Shown here piece after piece: positions 52,778 to 61,755 of a stretch of 64,000 nt of DNA. The position numbers were made by a program, and so were the translations under genes. Each line of letters starts with the position of its first letter. Within the stretch, counting starts at the first letter, position 1. Below the pieces are notes generated by a model that saw only the letters and a list, made by a program, of their open reading frames with translations, was not told the origin of the DNA and ran no database searches. This DNA is from VRUE01 sp963796705 (GTDB lineage: Bacteria > Actinomycetota > Thermoleophilia > Solirubrobacterales > 70-9): NCBI GenBank assembly GCA_963796705.1, contig CAWCMK010000008.1:186001-250000 (forward strand), given 5' to 3'.

Positions 52778-53832
52778 GAGAACTGCTCCAAGACGCGCAC
52801 GTCGTTGTCGAAGAAGCGCCGCAGGTCGGGGACACCGTGGCGCAGCATCGCGATCCGCTCCACCCCCATGCCGAAGGCAAAGCCCTGCACCAGCTCCGGG
52901 TCATAACCATTGGACTCGACAAAGCCGAGCACGTTGGGGTCGACCATCCCGGCACCGCCGACCTCGATCCAGCCGATCCCCTTGCAGAGGTTGCAGCGCT
53001 CGCCGCTGGGCAGCTCGCCAGTGCCGTCGCACTGAAAGCAGGAGACGTCGAACTCGACGCTGGGCTCGGTGAAGGGAAAGAAATGGGGCCGCATGCGTGC
53101 CCGCCGGCCGCGGCCGAAGATCGCGCTCAGCATCTCCTCGAGTGTCCCCTGCAGATCGGCCAGCGTGATCCTCTCGCCCAAGGCAAGGCCCTCTACCTGA
53201 TGAAACATCGGGCTGTGGGTCGCGTCCGAGTCGCGCCGATAGACCTTGCCCGGGGCGATGATGAAAATCGGCGGCGGCTGGATCTCCATCGCCCGTGGCT
53301 GCACCGGCGAGGTGTGGGTGCGCAGCAGCAGCTCCGGATCGGACTGCACGTAGAAGGTGTCCTGCAGCATCCGCGCCGGGTGTCCGGGCGGATGGTTGAG
53401 GGCGGTGAAGTTGTAGTAGTCGTGCTCGATCTCCGGTCCCTCAACGACGCGGTAGCCGAGTCCCACCATCACGTCCTCGATCTGGCGAGTCGTCCGGGTG
53501 ATCAGGTGCAGGTGACCCAACCGTTTCGCAGGGGCGCCGGGCAGCGTCACATCAACCCGGTCGACAGCCAGGCGCGCCTCGAGCTCCTCGGCATCCAGTT
53601 CTGCGGCGCGCGCCTCCAGCAACCCCTCGAGCTCCTTCTGGGCCCGGTTGGCGGCGCCGCCAACCGTGCCGCGCTCACCCTGGGGAAGCTCGGCGATGCC
53701 ACGCAGGATGCCGGTCAGCTCGGCCTTGCGGCCCAGGTAGGCGACGCGCAGCTCCTCGAGCTCGGCCGTCCCCAGCGCGGCGCCGATCGCCGCCGTCGCC
53801 TCGCTTCTGATCTCCTCGATCCGCTCAAGCAT
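52774..53832 (-). CDS. pheS: Phenylalanyl-tRNA synthetase alpha subunit
   Basis: Catalytic 352-residue subunit. The N-terminal coiled coil (residues 1-85) precedes the class II core: HLHLITRTTRQIEDVMVGLGY, NFTALNHPPGHPARMLQDTFYV (motif 1/2; key part LNHPPGHPAR), HQVEGLALG, a Cys-rich insertion (CFQCDGTG...CNLCKG) and AFGMGVERIAMLRHGVPDLR (motif 3; GMGVERIAM). The start overlaps the methyltransferase stop by 8 bp. Confidence 0.96.
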   Translation of the reverse strand: MLERIEEIRSEATAAIGAALGTAELEELRVAYLGRKAELTGILRGIAELPQGERGTVGGAANRAQKELEGLLEARAAELDAEELEARLAVDRVDVTLPGAPAKRLGHLHLITRTTRQIEDVMVGLGYRVVEGPEIEHDYYNFTALNHPPGHPARMLQDTFYVQSDPELLLRTHTSPVQPRAMEIQPPPIFIIAPGKVYRRDSDATHSPMFHQVEGLALGERITLADLQGTLEEMLSAIFGRGRRARMRPHFFPFTEPSVEFDVSCFQCDGTGELPSGERCNLCKGIGWIEVGGAGMVDPNVLGFVESNGYDPELVQGFAFGMGVERIAMLRHGVPDLRRFFDNDVRVLEQFS

Positions 53833-54538
53833 CGGGCCGCGCCTCCTGCATGCGCGCGCACGCTATCGCCGCCGCGGCCGCGACGTTCAGCGACTCGGCG
53901 CCGGCCCCGCGCAACGGGATCGTCACCCTCGCCCGACAGCCGTCCAGCACCTCGGGCGGCAGCCCCCGGCGCTCGGCGCCGAGGCAGATCGTCTGCGCTC
54001 CGGCGAGCGCCCCCAGCCCCTCGCCGCCGCGGGCGAGCAGCGCGGCCCGCGGTGTCGGTGTCTCGGGGAGTGGCGCCGAGACCGGCGGCAACGCGAAGAG
54101 CGCGCCCATGCTCGCCCGCACCGCCTTTGGCGAGAAGGGGTCCGCGCAACCGGGCCCAAGGACAACGCGGGCGCCGAGCAGTGCCTGCGCGCTGCGAATG
54201 ATGGTCCCGACGTTGCCCGGATCGGCGACCCCGTGCAGGTAGACGCAGGGGCCCTCGATCGCCCCCACCGGTGGCTCTGGCAGCTCCCAGACGGCGATCG
54301 CCCGGGTGCCCGATCCCAGCGAGGAGACGCCTGCGAGCAGCTCGGGGACCACCTCCTCTCCGCCGAGCCCAGCGCCGGCCGCACTGAGCAGCAGGCGCGG
54401 CTCGCCGCCAGCGGCGCGGCCTGCATCGAGCAGGTCCTCGCCCTCGGTCGCGAACAGGCGCTCGCCCTCGCGATGCTTACGATCGCGAAACAGCTTGCGG
54501 ATCAACTTCAGCTTCTCGTTTTGGGAGCTTTCAATCAT
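53825..54538 (-). CDS. SpoU-family 2'-O-methyltransferase (tRNA/rRNA)
   Basis: The 237 residues have the knotted SPOUT fold signatures: NVGTIIRSA (motif 1), LGAERRGLPPEV (motif 2), and IPLRGAGAESLNVAAAAAI (motif 3; key part SLNVAAAAA). A short substrate-binding N-terminus suits an rRNA methyltransferase such as TsnR/RlmB types. In actinobacteria a methyltransferase of this family is often next to rplT and pheS. It starts 60 bp after a strong terminator, so it opens the trmH-pheST-arg transcript. Confidence 0.9.
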   Translation of the reverse strand: MIESSQNEKLKLIRKLFRDRKHREGERLFATEGEDLLDAGRAAGGEPRLLLSAAGAGLGGEEVVPELLAGVSSLGSGTRAIAVWELPEPPVGAIEGPCVYLHGVADPGNVGTIIRSAQALLGARVVLGPGCADPFSPKAVRASMGALFALPPVSAPLPETPTPRAALLARGGEGLGALAGAQTICLGAERRGLPPEVLDGCRARVTIPLRGAGAESLNVAAAAAIACARMQEARPDA

Positions 54539-54598
54539 CGGCTCTGTCAGTCGTTTCGGGGGTCTGTCTTCTTCTCGCGGGTTTCTTCTCCTGGAACG

Positions 54599-54623
54599 AA
54601 AAAGCGGGCCTCGAGAGGCCCGC
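54599..54623 (-). terminator. Rho-independent terminator after rplT
   Basis: GCGGGCCT-CTCG-AGGCCCGC forms an 8-bp stem with a 4-nt loop on the minus strand, followed by TTTTTC. This is the only classical U-tract terminator in the window. It lies 27 bp after the rplT stop, separating ribosomal genes from the methyltransferase-pheST-arg unit. Confidence 0.9.
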
Positions 54624-54649
54624 CCGGGAAGGTGGAGTGTCGGTCACGG

Positions 54650-55009
54650 CTAGGCGGCCGCACCCTCCCGGGCTAGCTCGACAAATCGGCGAAACGCATC
54701 GCGATCGTTGACCGCGATCTCGGCCAGCATCTTGCGGTTGACCTCGACCCCGGCCTTGCTGAGGCCGTGGACCAGCTCTGAGTAGCTCATGCCCTCGAGC
54801 CGTGCGGCGGCGTTTATCCGCGTGATCCAGAGGCGACGGAACTCACGCTTGCGGTTGCGCCGGTCACGGTAGGCATACATCCCGGAGCGCTGCACCTGCT
54901 CTTTGGCGAAGCGATATGAGGAGTGCTTGCGGCCGAAGTAGCCCTTGGCTTCTTTGAGCACCTTGCGGCGCTTCTTTTTCGCCTGAACCGAGCGCTTTAC
55001 GCGGCTCAT
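54650..55009 (-). CDS. rplT: 50S ribosomal protein L20
   Basis: Early-assembly protein binding 23S rRNA domain I, 119 residues. The basic N-terminus (MSRVKRSVQAKKKRRKVL) and RKREFRRLWITRINAAAR (key part RLWITRINAA) are diagnostic. ATG 55009 overlaps the rpmI stop as ATGA. The open frame extends upstream over rpmI and wecB, but only this part is real. L20 is also a translational repressor of its own operon in several bacteria. Confidence 0.97.
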   Translation of the reverse strand: MSRVKRSVQAKKKRRKVLKEAKGYFGRKHSSYRFAKEQVQRSGMYAYRDRRNRKREFRRLWITRINAAARLEGMSYSELVHGLSKAGVEVNRKMLAEIAVNDRDAFRRFVELAREGAAA

Positions 55010-55206
55010 CCGCCACCTCCCAGGAGGCTCCGGATCCGCTTTTGGTCCGGCTTGGCGATCACAACCGGCCGCCGCATGTTGCGCTTGCGCTTCGGCGACT
55101 TTTTCTCGAGCATGTGACTCGAGTTGGCGCGCCGCCCGCGCAGCTTGCCCTTGGCGGTCTTCCGGAAGCGCTTCTTGGCGCCGGAGTGGGTCTTCATCTT
55201 CGGCAT
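55006..55206 (-). CDS. rpmI: 50S ribosomal protein L35
   Basis: A 66-residue basic protein: MPKMKTHSGAKKRFRKT and SHMLEKKSPKRKRNMRR fix the family. It overlaps rplT by 4 bp. It normally follows infC; here a gene on the other strand separates them, so its promoter must lie in the 85 bp before it (55207-55291), shared with divergent wecB. Confidence 0.96.
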   Translation of the reverse strand: MPKMKTHSGAKKRFRKTAKGKLRGRRANSSHMLEKKSPKRKRNMRRPVVIAKPDQKRIRSLLGGGG

Positions 55207-55291
55207 CGGATCCGCTATTGAAGCAGAAGCGCCCGCGGGCGTGCGCTCGTTGCAGCGCCGCGGCCCCGGGCACGAGGTACTGTGCGCCGCG

Positions 55292-56365
55292 ATGCGGATC
55301 CTCTACGTGGTCGGGACGAGGCCCAACCTGGTCAAGACGGCGCCGGTGGTCGGTGCGCTGCGAACCCGGCTTCCCGACGCGACGCACACGATCGTCCACA
55401 CCGGCCAGCACTACGACCGGCTGATGTCGGAGATCTTCTTCGAGGAGCTCGGGATGCCGGCACCCGATCATCTGCTGGAGGTCGGATCCGGGACCCACGC
55501 CCAGCAGACCGCCAGGGTGATGGAGCGCCTCGAGCCGATCATTTTGACCGAGGCGCCCGAGCTGGTGATCGTCCCGGGAGACGTCAACTCGACCCTGGCG
55601 GCGGCGATCACCGCCGCCAAGGCAGGGGCGCCGCTCGCGCACCTCGAGTCCGGGCTGCGCAGCTTCGACCGCACGATGCCCGAGGAGCTCAACCGGATCG
55701 TCGCCGACCAGCTCTCCGACCACCTCTTTCTGCACTGCGAGGAGGCCGTCGAGAACCTGCGGGCCGAGGGAATCGCCGAGCAGCGCATGCACTTCGTCGG
55801 CAACACGATGATCGACACCCTGGTCGCCCTCGAAGAGCGTTTCCGGAACCTCGGGGCGGCGGCGCGACTGGGATTCAATCCGGGTCAATACCTGCTTGTC
55901 ACGCTGCACCGTCCGGCGTTGGTCGACGGCCCGCTCCTGCCCCACGCGATGACCGAGCTGAGCGCCCTGGCCGAGCGGATGCCGGTCATCTTCCCGGTCC
56001 ATCCCCGGACCAGGAAGATGATCGAGGGCGATGTCGGCTCCCCGGGGCTGATTCTGAGCGAGCCGCTCGGCTACCTGGACTTCCTCTCCTTGATGGCCGA
56101 GGCGCGGGCGGTCCTCACCGACTCCGGCGGGATCCAGGAGGAGACCACCTACCTGGGCATTCCCTGCTTCACGCTGCGCGACAACACCGAGCGACCGGTG
56201 ACGATCCGCGCCGGCACCAACACGCTGCTCGGCCTGGAGCCCGCCGCGATCGCGACGATCCCGGCGCTGCTCGAGGGCCGCGCGGGGGCTCCTGGGGAGC
56301 TGCCGCCCTACTGGGACGGCCGTGCTGCCGAACGGGTCGCCGAGGTGGTCGCCGGGCTCGCCTAG
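55292..56365 (+). CDS. wecB: UDP-N-acetylglucosamine 2-epimerase (non-hydrolysing)
   Basis: Makes UDP-ManNAc for envelope polysaccharides. The 357 residues from ATG 55292 show VVGTRPNLVKTAPV, HTGQHYD, VPGDVNSTLAAA, HLESGLRS, MPEELNRIVAD, and the C-terminal LTDSGGIQEE (with catalytic Asp/Glu) and RDNTERPVTI. The frame is open upstream of the ATG, but overlaps rpmI. It is inserted in opposite orientation between rpmI and infC. Its TAG and the infC TAG share the palindrome CTAG. Confidence 0.93.
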   Translation: MRILYVVGTRPNLVKTAPVVGALRTRLPDATHTIVHTGQHYDRLMSEIFFEELGMPAPDHLLEVGSGTHAQQTARVMERLEPIILTEAPELVIVPGDVNSTLAAAITAAKAGAPLAHLESGLRSFDRTMPEELNRIVADQLSDHLFLHCEEAVENLRAEGIAEQRMHFVGNTMIDTLVALEERFRNLGAAARLGFNPGQYLLVTLHRPALVDGPLLPHAMTELSALAERMPVIFPVHPRTRKMIEGDVGSPGLILSEPLGYLDFLSLMAEARAVLTDSGGIQEETTYLGIPCFTLRDNTERPVTIRAGTNTLLGLEPAAIATIPALLEGRAGAPGELPPYWDGRAAERVAEVVAGLA

Positions 56366-56958
56366 CCGGCGGCGGCGTCGTCGGCTGGCTTTTTCTCCGC
56401 AACCCTCGCCGCAGCCTTGCCGGGGGCCAACAGCATGCTCATGTTGCGGCCTTCCTGCAGCGGTTGGGACTCGATCACGGCGAGTCCATCGAGATCCTCG
56501 AAGAGGCGTTGCAGCAGATCACGGCCCCGCTCGGGGTGCGCCTGCTCGCGACCCCTGAACATGATCGTGACCTTGACCTTGTCCTGGTGGCGCAGGAAGC
56601 GTTCGACGTGGCCCTTCTTGGTCTCGTAGTCGTGGTCGGCGATCTTCGGCCGCAACTTGATCTCGCGGACGTTGACCTGCTGCTGGTGCTTGCGGGCCTG
56701 CTTTTGCTTTTGCTCCTGCTCGTACTTGTACTTGGAGTAGTCGAGCAGGCGGGTGACGGGCGGCTTCGAATTCGGAGCGACCTCGACGAGGTCGAGATCG
56801 GCGTCCTGGGCGCGCTTCAGCGCATCGGGGGTATCGATGATGCCGAGCTGCTCTCCGTCAGCACCGATCAGGCGCACCTGAGGTACGCGAATCCGCTCAT
56901 TGATCCGGGTGGTGTCGCGCTCGGGGAGACGACGATCGAGCCTGCGAGGAACCGGCAC
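56362..56958 (-). CDS. infC: Translation initiation factor IF-3
   Basis: Binds the 30S subunit and checks start-codon pairing. The 198 residues include the N-domain (RINERIRVPQVRLIGADGEQLG; key part RVPQVRLIG), the lysine linker helix (YKYEQEQKQKQARK), and the C-domain (KVTIMFRGREQAHPERGRDLL; key part MFRGREQAHP), with an extra Ala/Lys-rich C-terminal tail of about 15 residues. The start is GTG 56958, immediately preceded by ATA; rare start codons are common in infC. It follows thrS by 45 bp. Confidence 0.95.
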   Translation of the reverse strand: MPVPRRLDRRLPERDTTRINERIRVPQVRLIGADGEQLGIIDTPDALKRAQDADLDLVEVAPNSKPPVTRLLDYSKYKYEQEQKQKQARKHQQQVNVREIKLRPKIADHDYETKKGHVERFLRHQDKVKVTIMFRGREQAHPERGRDLLQRLFEDLDGLAVIESQPLQEGRNMSMLLAPGKAAARVAEKKPADDAAAG

Positions 56959-57003
56959 TATCGGGACGAGCCGGAAGGCGTCAAGAGTTTGGCCTGCCTG
57001 CGA

Positions 57004-58944
57004 TCAAGTTCGCGCAGTATAGACGCCGTCGAGCAGGGCGGCGAAATCTTTCACCGGCATCGCTCCCAGCTCTCCCCCCTCGTGGGCGCGGACGGCGACG
57101 GCGCCCGCCTCCTCCTCCCTGTCGCCGACGATGAGCATGTAAGGGTAGTGGCCGAGCTCCGCATCGCGGATCTTCTTGCCGACCGACTCCGAGCGCTCAT
57201 CGAGCGTAATCCGCACACTCCCCTCACGCAGCTCGACGGCGGCCCGCCTGGCGTAGAGGAGGTGACGATCGGCGACAGGCAGGACGATCGCCTGGACAGG
57301 AGCCAGCCAGACCGGGAAGCGTCCTGCGTAGTGCTCGATCAGGATGCCGGCGAAGCGCTCCATCGAACCGAGCAGGGCGCGGTGGATCATCACCGGGCGG
57401 TGCGCGACGTCGTCGGCGCCGGTGTAGGTGAGCTCGAAGCGTTCTGGCATCTGGAAGTCGAGCTGACATGTGCCGCACTGCCAGGAGCGACCCAGGGCAT
57501 CGGTGATATGGAAGTCGATCTTCGGCCCGTAGAAGGCGCCATCGCCCGGGTTCAGTTCGTAGTCCCTACCCTGGCGCTCGAGCGCCTCCCTAAGCGCCGC
57601 CTCGGCCCGCGCCCACTGCTCCTCGGTGCCCATCGACTTCTCCGGACGGGTCGAGAGCTCGACCCGCACGTCGTCGAATCCGAAGCGGGCGTAGAGCTCG
57701 TCGATCGCCTCGCAGATGCTCTCCACCTCATCGGTGATCTGCTCCTCGGTGCAGTAGACGTGGGCGTCGTCCTGGGTGAAGGCACGCACCCGCAGCAGGC
57801 CGTGCAGAACGCCCTCGCGCTCGTTGCGCGAGACGCGCCCGAACTCGGCGAGGCGCAGTGGCAGCTCTCGATATGAGCGGCGCTCGGAGCCAAAGACGAG
57901 GCAGGCGCCGGGGCAGTTCATCGGTCGCAGTGCGAAACGCCGACCGTCGGCCTCCATGAAGTACATCTCGTCACGGTAGTTCTCCCAGTGCCCCGAGCGG
58001 TGCCAGAGCTCCTCGTCAAGGATCTCCGGGGTGGCGATCTCACGGTAGCCCCGCTTGCGCAGCTGAGCCTGGACCTCGCCCTCGATGAGGTGCAGGAGGG
58101 TCGTCCCGTTGGGAAGCCAGAACGGCATTCCGGGTGCCTCCTCGCGGAGCATGAAGAGGCCCAGCTGGGGGCCGAGGCGGCGATGGTCTCGCGCTTTTGC
58201 CTCCTCGATGCGCTCCAGGTGCGTATCGAGATCCTTTTTCGAGAAGAAGGCGGTGCCGTAGATCCGAGTCAGCATCTGGCGCCTCTCATCACCGCGCCAG
58301 TAGGCGCCGGCGATCGAGTTGAGCTTGATCGCCTTGATCCGGGAGGTGTCGGGCCCGTGCGGCCCACGGCAGAGGTCCTCGAAGTTTCCGTTGCGGTAAA
58401 GCGAAACCGTCTCCACCCCTTCGTCGTCGATCAGGTCTTCGATCAGCTCGACCTTGTAGCCCTCCTGGAGCTCTCGGAAATGCTCGATCGCCTCGCCGAC
58501 CGGTACATCGCGGCGCGAGAAACCCTCGGCGGCGGCGATATGGGCGCCCATCGCCTCCTCGATCGGCCCCAGATCCTGATCGGTGATCCGCACCTCGGGG
58601 GGGAACTCGAAGTCATAGTAAAAGCCGTTCTCGATCGCCGGGCCGATCGTCACCTTGGTGCCCGGATAGAGCTCTTGCACCGCCTCAGCCATGACGTGGG
58701 CGGCGTCGTGGCGGATCAGCCCGAGGGCCTCGGGGTCGCGTTCGGTGAGGATGCCGATCTCCGCCCCGTCCGGGAGGCTGGCGGAGAGGTCGCGCAGCTC
58801 GCCGTCGACACGGATCGCCAGCGCCGCCTTGGCGAGCCCTGAACCGATCGCCGCCGCCGCATCGGCGCCGCTGGCGCCCTCGGGAAGCTGCAGCGGCTTG
58901 CCGTCGGGCAGCCGCACCGTGATCGTCGTCCCCAGATCGGCCAT
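57004..58944 (-). CDS. thrS: Threonyl-tRNA synthetase
   Basis: Class II synthetase of 646 residues. The N-terminal TGS domain (residues 1-65) is followed by the editing domain with HxxxH (RHDAAHVMAEAVQELYP; key part HDAAH), the core with the Zn Cys in MNCPGACL, the His ligand in QDDAHVYC, and class II motif 3 (HRALLGSMERF), then the anticodon-binding domain. The thrS-infC pairing fits a frequent arrangement. The start is ATG 58944. Confidence 0.96.
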   Translation of the reverse strand: MADLGTTITVRLPDGKPLQLPEGASGADAAAAIGSGLAKAALAIRVDGELRDLSASLPDGAEIGILTERDPEALGLIRHDAAHVMAEAVQELYPGTKVTIGPAIENGFYYDFEFPPEVRITDQDLGPIEEAMGAHIAAAEGFSRRDVPVGEAIEHFRELQEGYKVELIEDLIDDEGVETVSLYRNGNFEDLCRGPHGPDTSRIKAIKLNSIAGAYWRGDERRQMLTRIYGTAFFSKKDLDTHLERIEEAKARDHRRLGPQLGLFMLREEAPGMPFWLPNGTTLLHLIEGEVQAQLRKRGYREIATPEILDEELWHRSGHWENYRDEMYFMEADGRRFALRPMNCPGACLVFGSERRSYRELPLRLAEFGRVSRNEREGVLHGLLRVRAFTQDDAHVYCTEEQITDEVESICEAIDELYARFGFDDVRVELSTRPEKSMGTEEQWARAEAALREALERQGRDYELNPGDGAFYGPKIDFHITDALGRSWQCGTCQLDFQMPERFELTYTGADDVAHRPVMIHRALLGSMERFAGILIEHYAGRFPVWLAPVQAIVLPVADRHLLYARRAAVELREGSVRITLDERSESVGKKIRDAELGHYPYMLIVGDREEEAGAVAVRAHEGGELGAMPVKDFAALLDGVYTART

Positions 58945-59026
58945 CAGCGACCCATGCTACTTGCGCGCCTCGCGGCCACCCCGGGTGACAAGCTGACCCA
59001 GCCGGGCTGAAAAGTCGCCACATGAA

Positions 59027-60808
59027 CTAGTGGGCCGGACCCTGGCGCGCCTGGCGGACGGCGATCAGCGGGCACTTGCTGGGTCCCCGCGGAGGGTGCA
59101 CGGTTTCCCAGAGCACGTAGGGGCCCGAATCCCTGCGCAACCGCATTCCGCTGAAGGGCGCAGCAGCGCCCTCCGGGGTTCGGGAAGCGCTGCCTTCGGT
59201 GACCACGAAGCGCACACCGGGAGGCGGCCCTTGGCGGGCGCTTGGCGATCCCGGACCCCGTTCTGGGGCGGCTTCGATGCAGACCCGGCCGCCGCGCAGC
59301 TCCCAGGCGATGTAGCGCTCACCCTGTTCGTCTTCGAGCAGCTGGGGCGATGCGAGGACCAGGGTCGAGGAGTCCGCGACCAGCGTCCGAAAGCCGGTTA
59401 GCGCCGGTGAGTAGCTGCTCGGACCGACGGGGGCGTTGGCGAAGGCCAGCAGGGCGCAGCCACCCGCTGCGAGCCCATAGAGGACGCCGACCGGGCGGCG
59501 CAGCAGCGGCATGAGGATCACCACGGCGGCGATCGGCGAGGCGATCGCCAGTGCCTTTGCCTCGGTGTAGGGCGTGCCGGCGTAGTGGCCGATGAGAAAC
59601 ATGCCGGTGACGGCGGCCAGGCCCGAGAGCAGCGCCAGCTCGCGGCGGCGCCAACAGAGCGCGATGCCGTAGGCAAGCATCAGCCCGGCAAATGAGGCGC
59701 CCAGGTAGTAGCCCAGGGCCGGCACCGCCCCCGCCCCAGGGGAGAGGCGAAAGTCGCCCGAGGGCCAGATGCCAAGTGCCTCGATGGGAGAGATGCGCCC
59801 GAAGAGGTTGCCCAGGCCGGGGCCGTTTGGGTTGAACGTTTCGAAGTTGTGGAATTCGACCATCCGCCCAAGCTCCGGTGCGAGAAGGACGGCGAGGGCG
59901 AGGAACGCCAGAAGCCCCGCCCGAATGGCGCCGGGTCCGGTCGCCGGAACGCGGCTCAGGAGCCGCTCGGCGAGAATCCAGACGCAGGTGGCCGCGGCAA
60001 GCCAGGCGAGCCCGGGGTAGCTGTACACGTAGGCGCTGCCGACCGCGATCAGGGCCGCTGGCACGAAGCGCAGCGGCCGCCCCAGCCAGTCCGGGTTGCG
60101 CGCGACCTCCCGCAGGGAGAGAACAAAGGCGAGAACAAAGAGCGCCTGCATCGCCTCCTTGAAGGCCCCCTGGGCGAAGTAGGAGGCGACCAGGTAGGTG
60201 AGACCGACGAGCAGCGCGCCGACTGACCGCCAGGGCTGATGCAGCTCGTGAAAGGCTGCCAGGGCGGTCAGCGGGGCGAGAATCGCGACCGCCACGGCAA
60301 GGCCGTCGAACCCCTGGACCAGGCCAATGCCCAGCCCCTGGTTCAGGGCGACGACGATCGAGTGGGGCCCCAGCGGGTAGCCCTGCTGAAGGAGCGCCGA
60401 GTCGCTGCCCTGTGCCAGCCTTTGGCCCGCCAGCAGGTGCTGGGACATGTCGGGGTCAAACCCCGTGCCGAGAATTCCGAAGTGGCCTTCCACAACGAAG
60501 GGCAGCGAGGCGACGAGCAGGGCGAGGGCGGCCACCGGCAAGCCGCCGCGCAGTGCGCGGTGGCCCCCGGTCAGCCTTCGCCGCAGGTAGGCGATCGCCG
60601 CCAGGGTCAAAAGCGAAACCGCGATCGCCGAGGCGACGCCGTCCCCGGGGAGGCGCACCGTTCCCCAGCAGATCGCGCAGAGCAGCGCCAAGCCGACGGA
60701 GGGCGCGAGCCAGGACCACTGACGGACACCGCAGAGGGCGATCGCGGCCTGCCCGATCGCGAGCGCCGAGGCGCAAATCGCCACTGTGGCCGCGTAGGTC
60801 CCGAGCAT
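59027..60808 (-). CDS. Polytopic membrane protein, GT-C glycosyltransferase-like
   Basis: A 593-residue protein with about thirteen hydrophobic segments in its first 450 residues and a soluble C-terminal domain of about 130. The loop LGTGFDPDMSQHLLAGQRL (key part GFDPDMSQHLL) resembles the acidic first loop of GT-C enzymes. No close named family can be given. Function may be transfer of a polyprenyl-linked sugar to the envelope. It lies divergent to the AraC gene across 26 bp. Confidence 0.6.
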   Translation of the reverse strand: MLGTYAATVAICASALAIGQAAIALCGVRQWSWLAPSVGLALLCAICWGTVRLPGDGVASAIAVSLLTLAAIAYLRRRLTGGHRALRGGLPVAALALLVASLPFVVEGHFGILGTGFDPDMSQHLLAGQRLAQGSDSALLQQGYPLGPHSIVVALNQGLGIGLVQGFDGLAVAVAILAPLTALAAFHELHQPWRSVGALLVGLTYLVASYFAQGAFKEAMQALFVLAFVLSLREVARNPDWLGRPLRFVPAALIAVGSAYVYSYPGLAWLAAATCVWILAERLLSRVPATGPGAIRAGLLAFLALAVLLAPELGRMVEFHNFETFNPNGPGLGNLFGRISPIEALGIWPSGDFRLSPGAGAVPALGYYLGASFAGLMLAYGIALCWRRRELALLSGLAAVTGMFLIGHYAGTPYTEAKALAIASPIAAVVILMPLLRRPVGVLYGLAAGGCALLAFANAPVGPSSYSPALTGFRTLVADSSTLVLASPQLLEDEQGERYIAWELRGGRVCIEAAPERGPGSPSARQGPPPGVRFVVTEGSASRTPEGAAAPFSGMRLRRDSGPYVLWETVHPPRGPSKCPLIAVRQARQGPAH

Positions 60809-60834
60809 CGTCGCGGCGAGCCTAGACTGCGCAC

Positions 60835-61269
60835 ATGGCGTACGCGCCGCCGACCCGGCACCTGCTGCGGGCCAGGGACCTGGCCGATGCCCGCTACGCG
60901 GAACCGATCGGGGTCGAGCAGATGGCGGCCGCGGCGGGTCTCTCGCGCGCGCACTTCAGCCGTGAGTTCAAGCGGGCGTTTGGAGAGTCGCCGCGCGCCT
61001 ACCTTCTGACCCGACGGCTGGAGCGCGCCGCGGCTCTGCTGCGCAACACCGATCACTCCGTCGCCCAGATCAGCCTTGCCGTCGGCCTACAGGGCATCGG
61101 CTCGTTCACCAGCAGCTTCAAACGACACTTCGACCTGACCCCAACCGACTACCGCGAAGCCCATCCCCCGGCCTCAGCGCAGGCGGTGGTTCCAGCCTGC
61201 GTCGTGCGGGCCTATGGCCGCCCCCAACGCCGCACGTTTCGAGAAGACAGGCAGCCGACGCCGACCTAG
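60835..61269 (+). CDS. Short AraC-family regulator
   Basis: The 144-residue product is only the DNA-binding domain of AraC (two helix-turn-helices; ADARYAEPIGVEQMAAAAGLSRAHFSREFKR; key part MAAAAGLSRAHFSREFK, and FTSSFKRHFDLTPTDYR). It has no sensor domain. A VOC-fold protein follows 37 bp downstream; AraC-VOC pairs are common in actinobacteria and often form a small regulator-target unit. Confidence 0.85.
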   Translation: MAYAPPTRHLLRARDLADARYAEPIGVEQMAAAAGLSRAHFSREFKRAFGESPRAYLLTRRLERAAALLRNTDHSVAQISLAVGLQGIGSFTSSFKRHFDLTPTDYREAHPPASAQAVVPACVVRAYGRPQRRTFREDRQPTPT

Positions 61270-61306
61270 GATCGCCGACGCCCGTTTCAATCAACAAGGA
61301 GGCACG

Positions 61307-61732
61307 ATGATCAAGCTCGCCAACGCCCAGCTCTGGGTCCATGATCAGGAGGAGGCGCTTGCCTTCTACACCGAGAAGGTGGGGATGGAGGTCCGCGCAG
61401 ACGTCACCCTGCCCGAGCTCGAAGACTTTCGCTGGCTGACCGTCGGGATGCCCGGTCAGGACGTCTCGGTCGTCCTCATGGCGATTCCAGGGCCACCGGT
61501 GATGGACGCCCAGACAAGCCAGCAGGTAGGCGACCTGATGGCCAAGGGGTTCGCCGGAACGATTTTCCTGGAAACCGACGACTGCCAGGCCTCCTATGAG
61601 GAACTCAGCAGGCGCGGAGTCGAGTTCACCGAGGCCCCCGAGGAGCGTCCCTACGGGGTCGACTCGGGCTTCCGGGACCCGTCGGGCAACGCGATCCGAC
61701 TGACCGAGGTGAAGCTGCCGGCGGGGGTCTGA
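61307..61732 (+). CDS. VOC-family (glyoxalase/bleomycin-resistance-like) protein
   Basis: ATG 61307 is preceded by AAGGAGG. The 141-residue product has two beta-alpha-beta-beta-beta modules: LANAQLWVHDQEEALAFYTEKVGMEVR (key part EALAFYTEKVGMEV) and the second with TIFLETDDCQASYEEL and GFRDPSGNAIRL. A metal-site Glu is likely in the last strand. The substrate is unknown; such proteins next to AraC regulators often act on small electrophiles. Confidence 0.85.
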   Translation: MIKLANAQLWVHDQEEALAFYTEKVGMEVRADVTLPELEDFRWLTVGMPGQDVSVVLMAIPGPPVMDAQTSQQVGDLMAKGFAGTIFLETDDCQASYEELSRRGVEFTEAPEERPYGVDSGFRDPSGNAIRLTEVKLPAGV

Positions 61733-61755
61733 CCCCACCGGCGGCGCCAGCCGAG

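Noticed and set aside
54539..54598. Attenuator with Phe codons before the pheST unit
   Set aside because: The leader reads GAAGAAG-type codons on the coding strand, not Phe codons; no leader peptide seen.
55282..57876. 864-residue open frame on the plus strand
   Set aside because: Runs out of frame over wecB and antisense to infC and thrS; composition is Arg/Ala-rich without motifs, a typical high-GC shadow.
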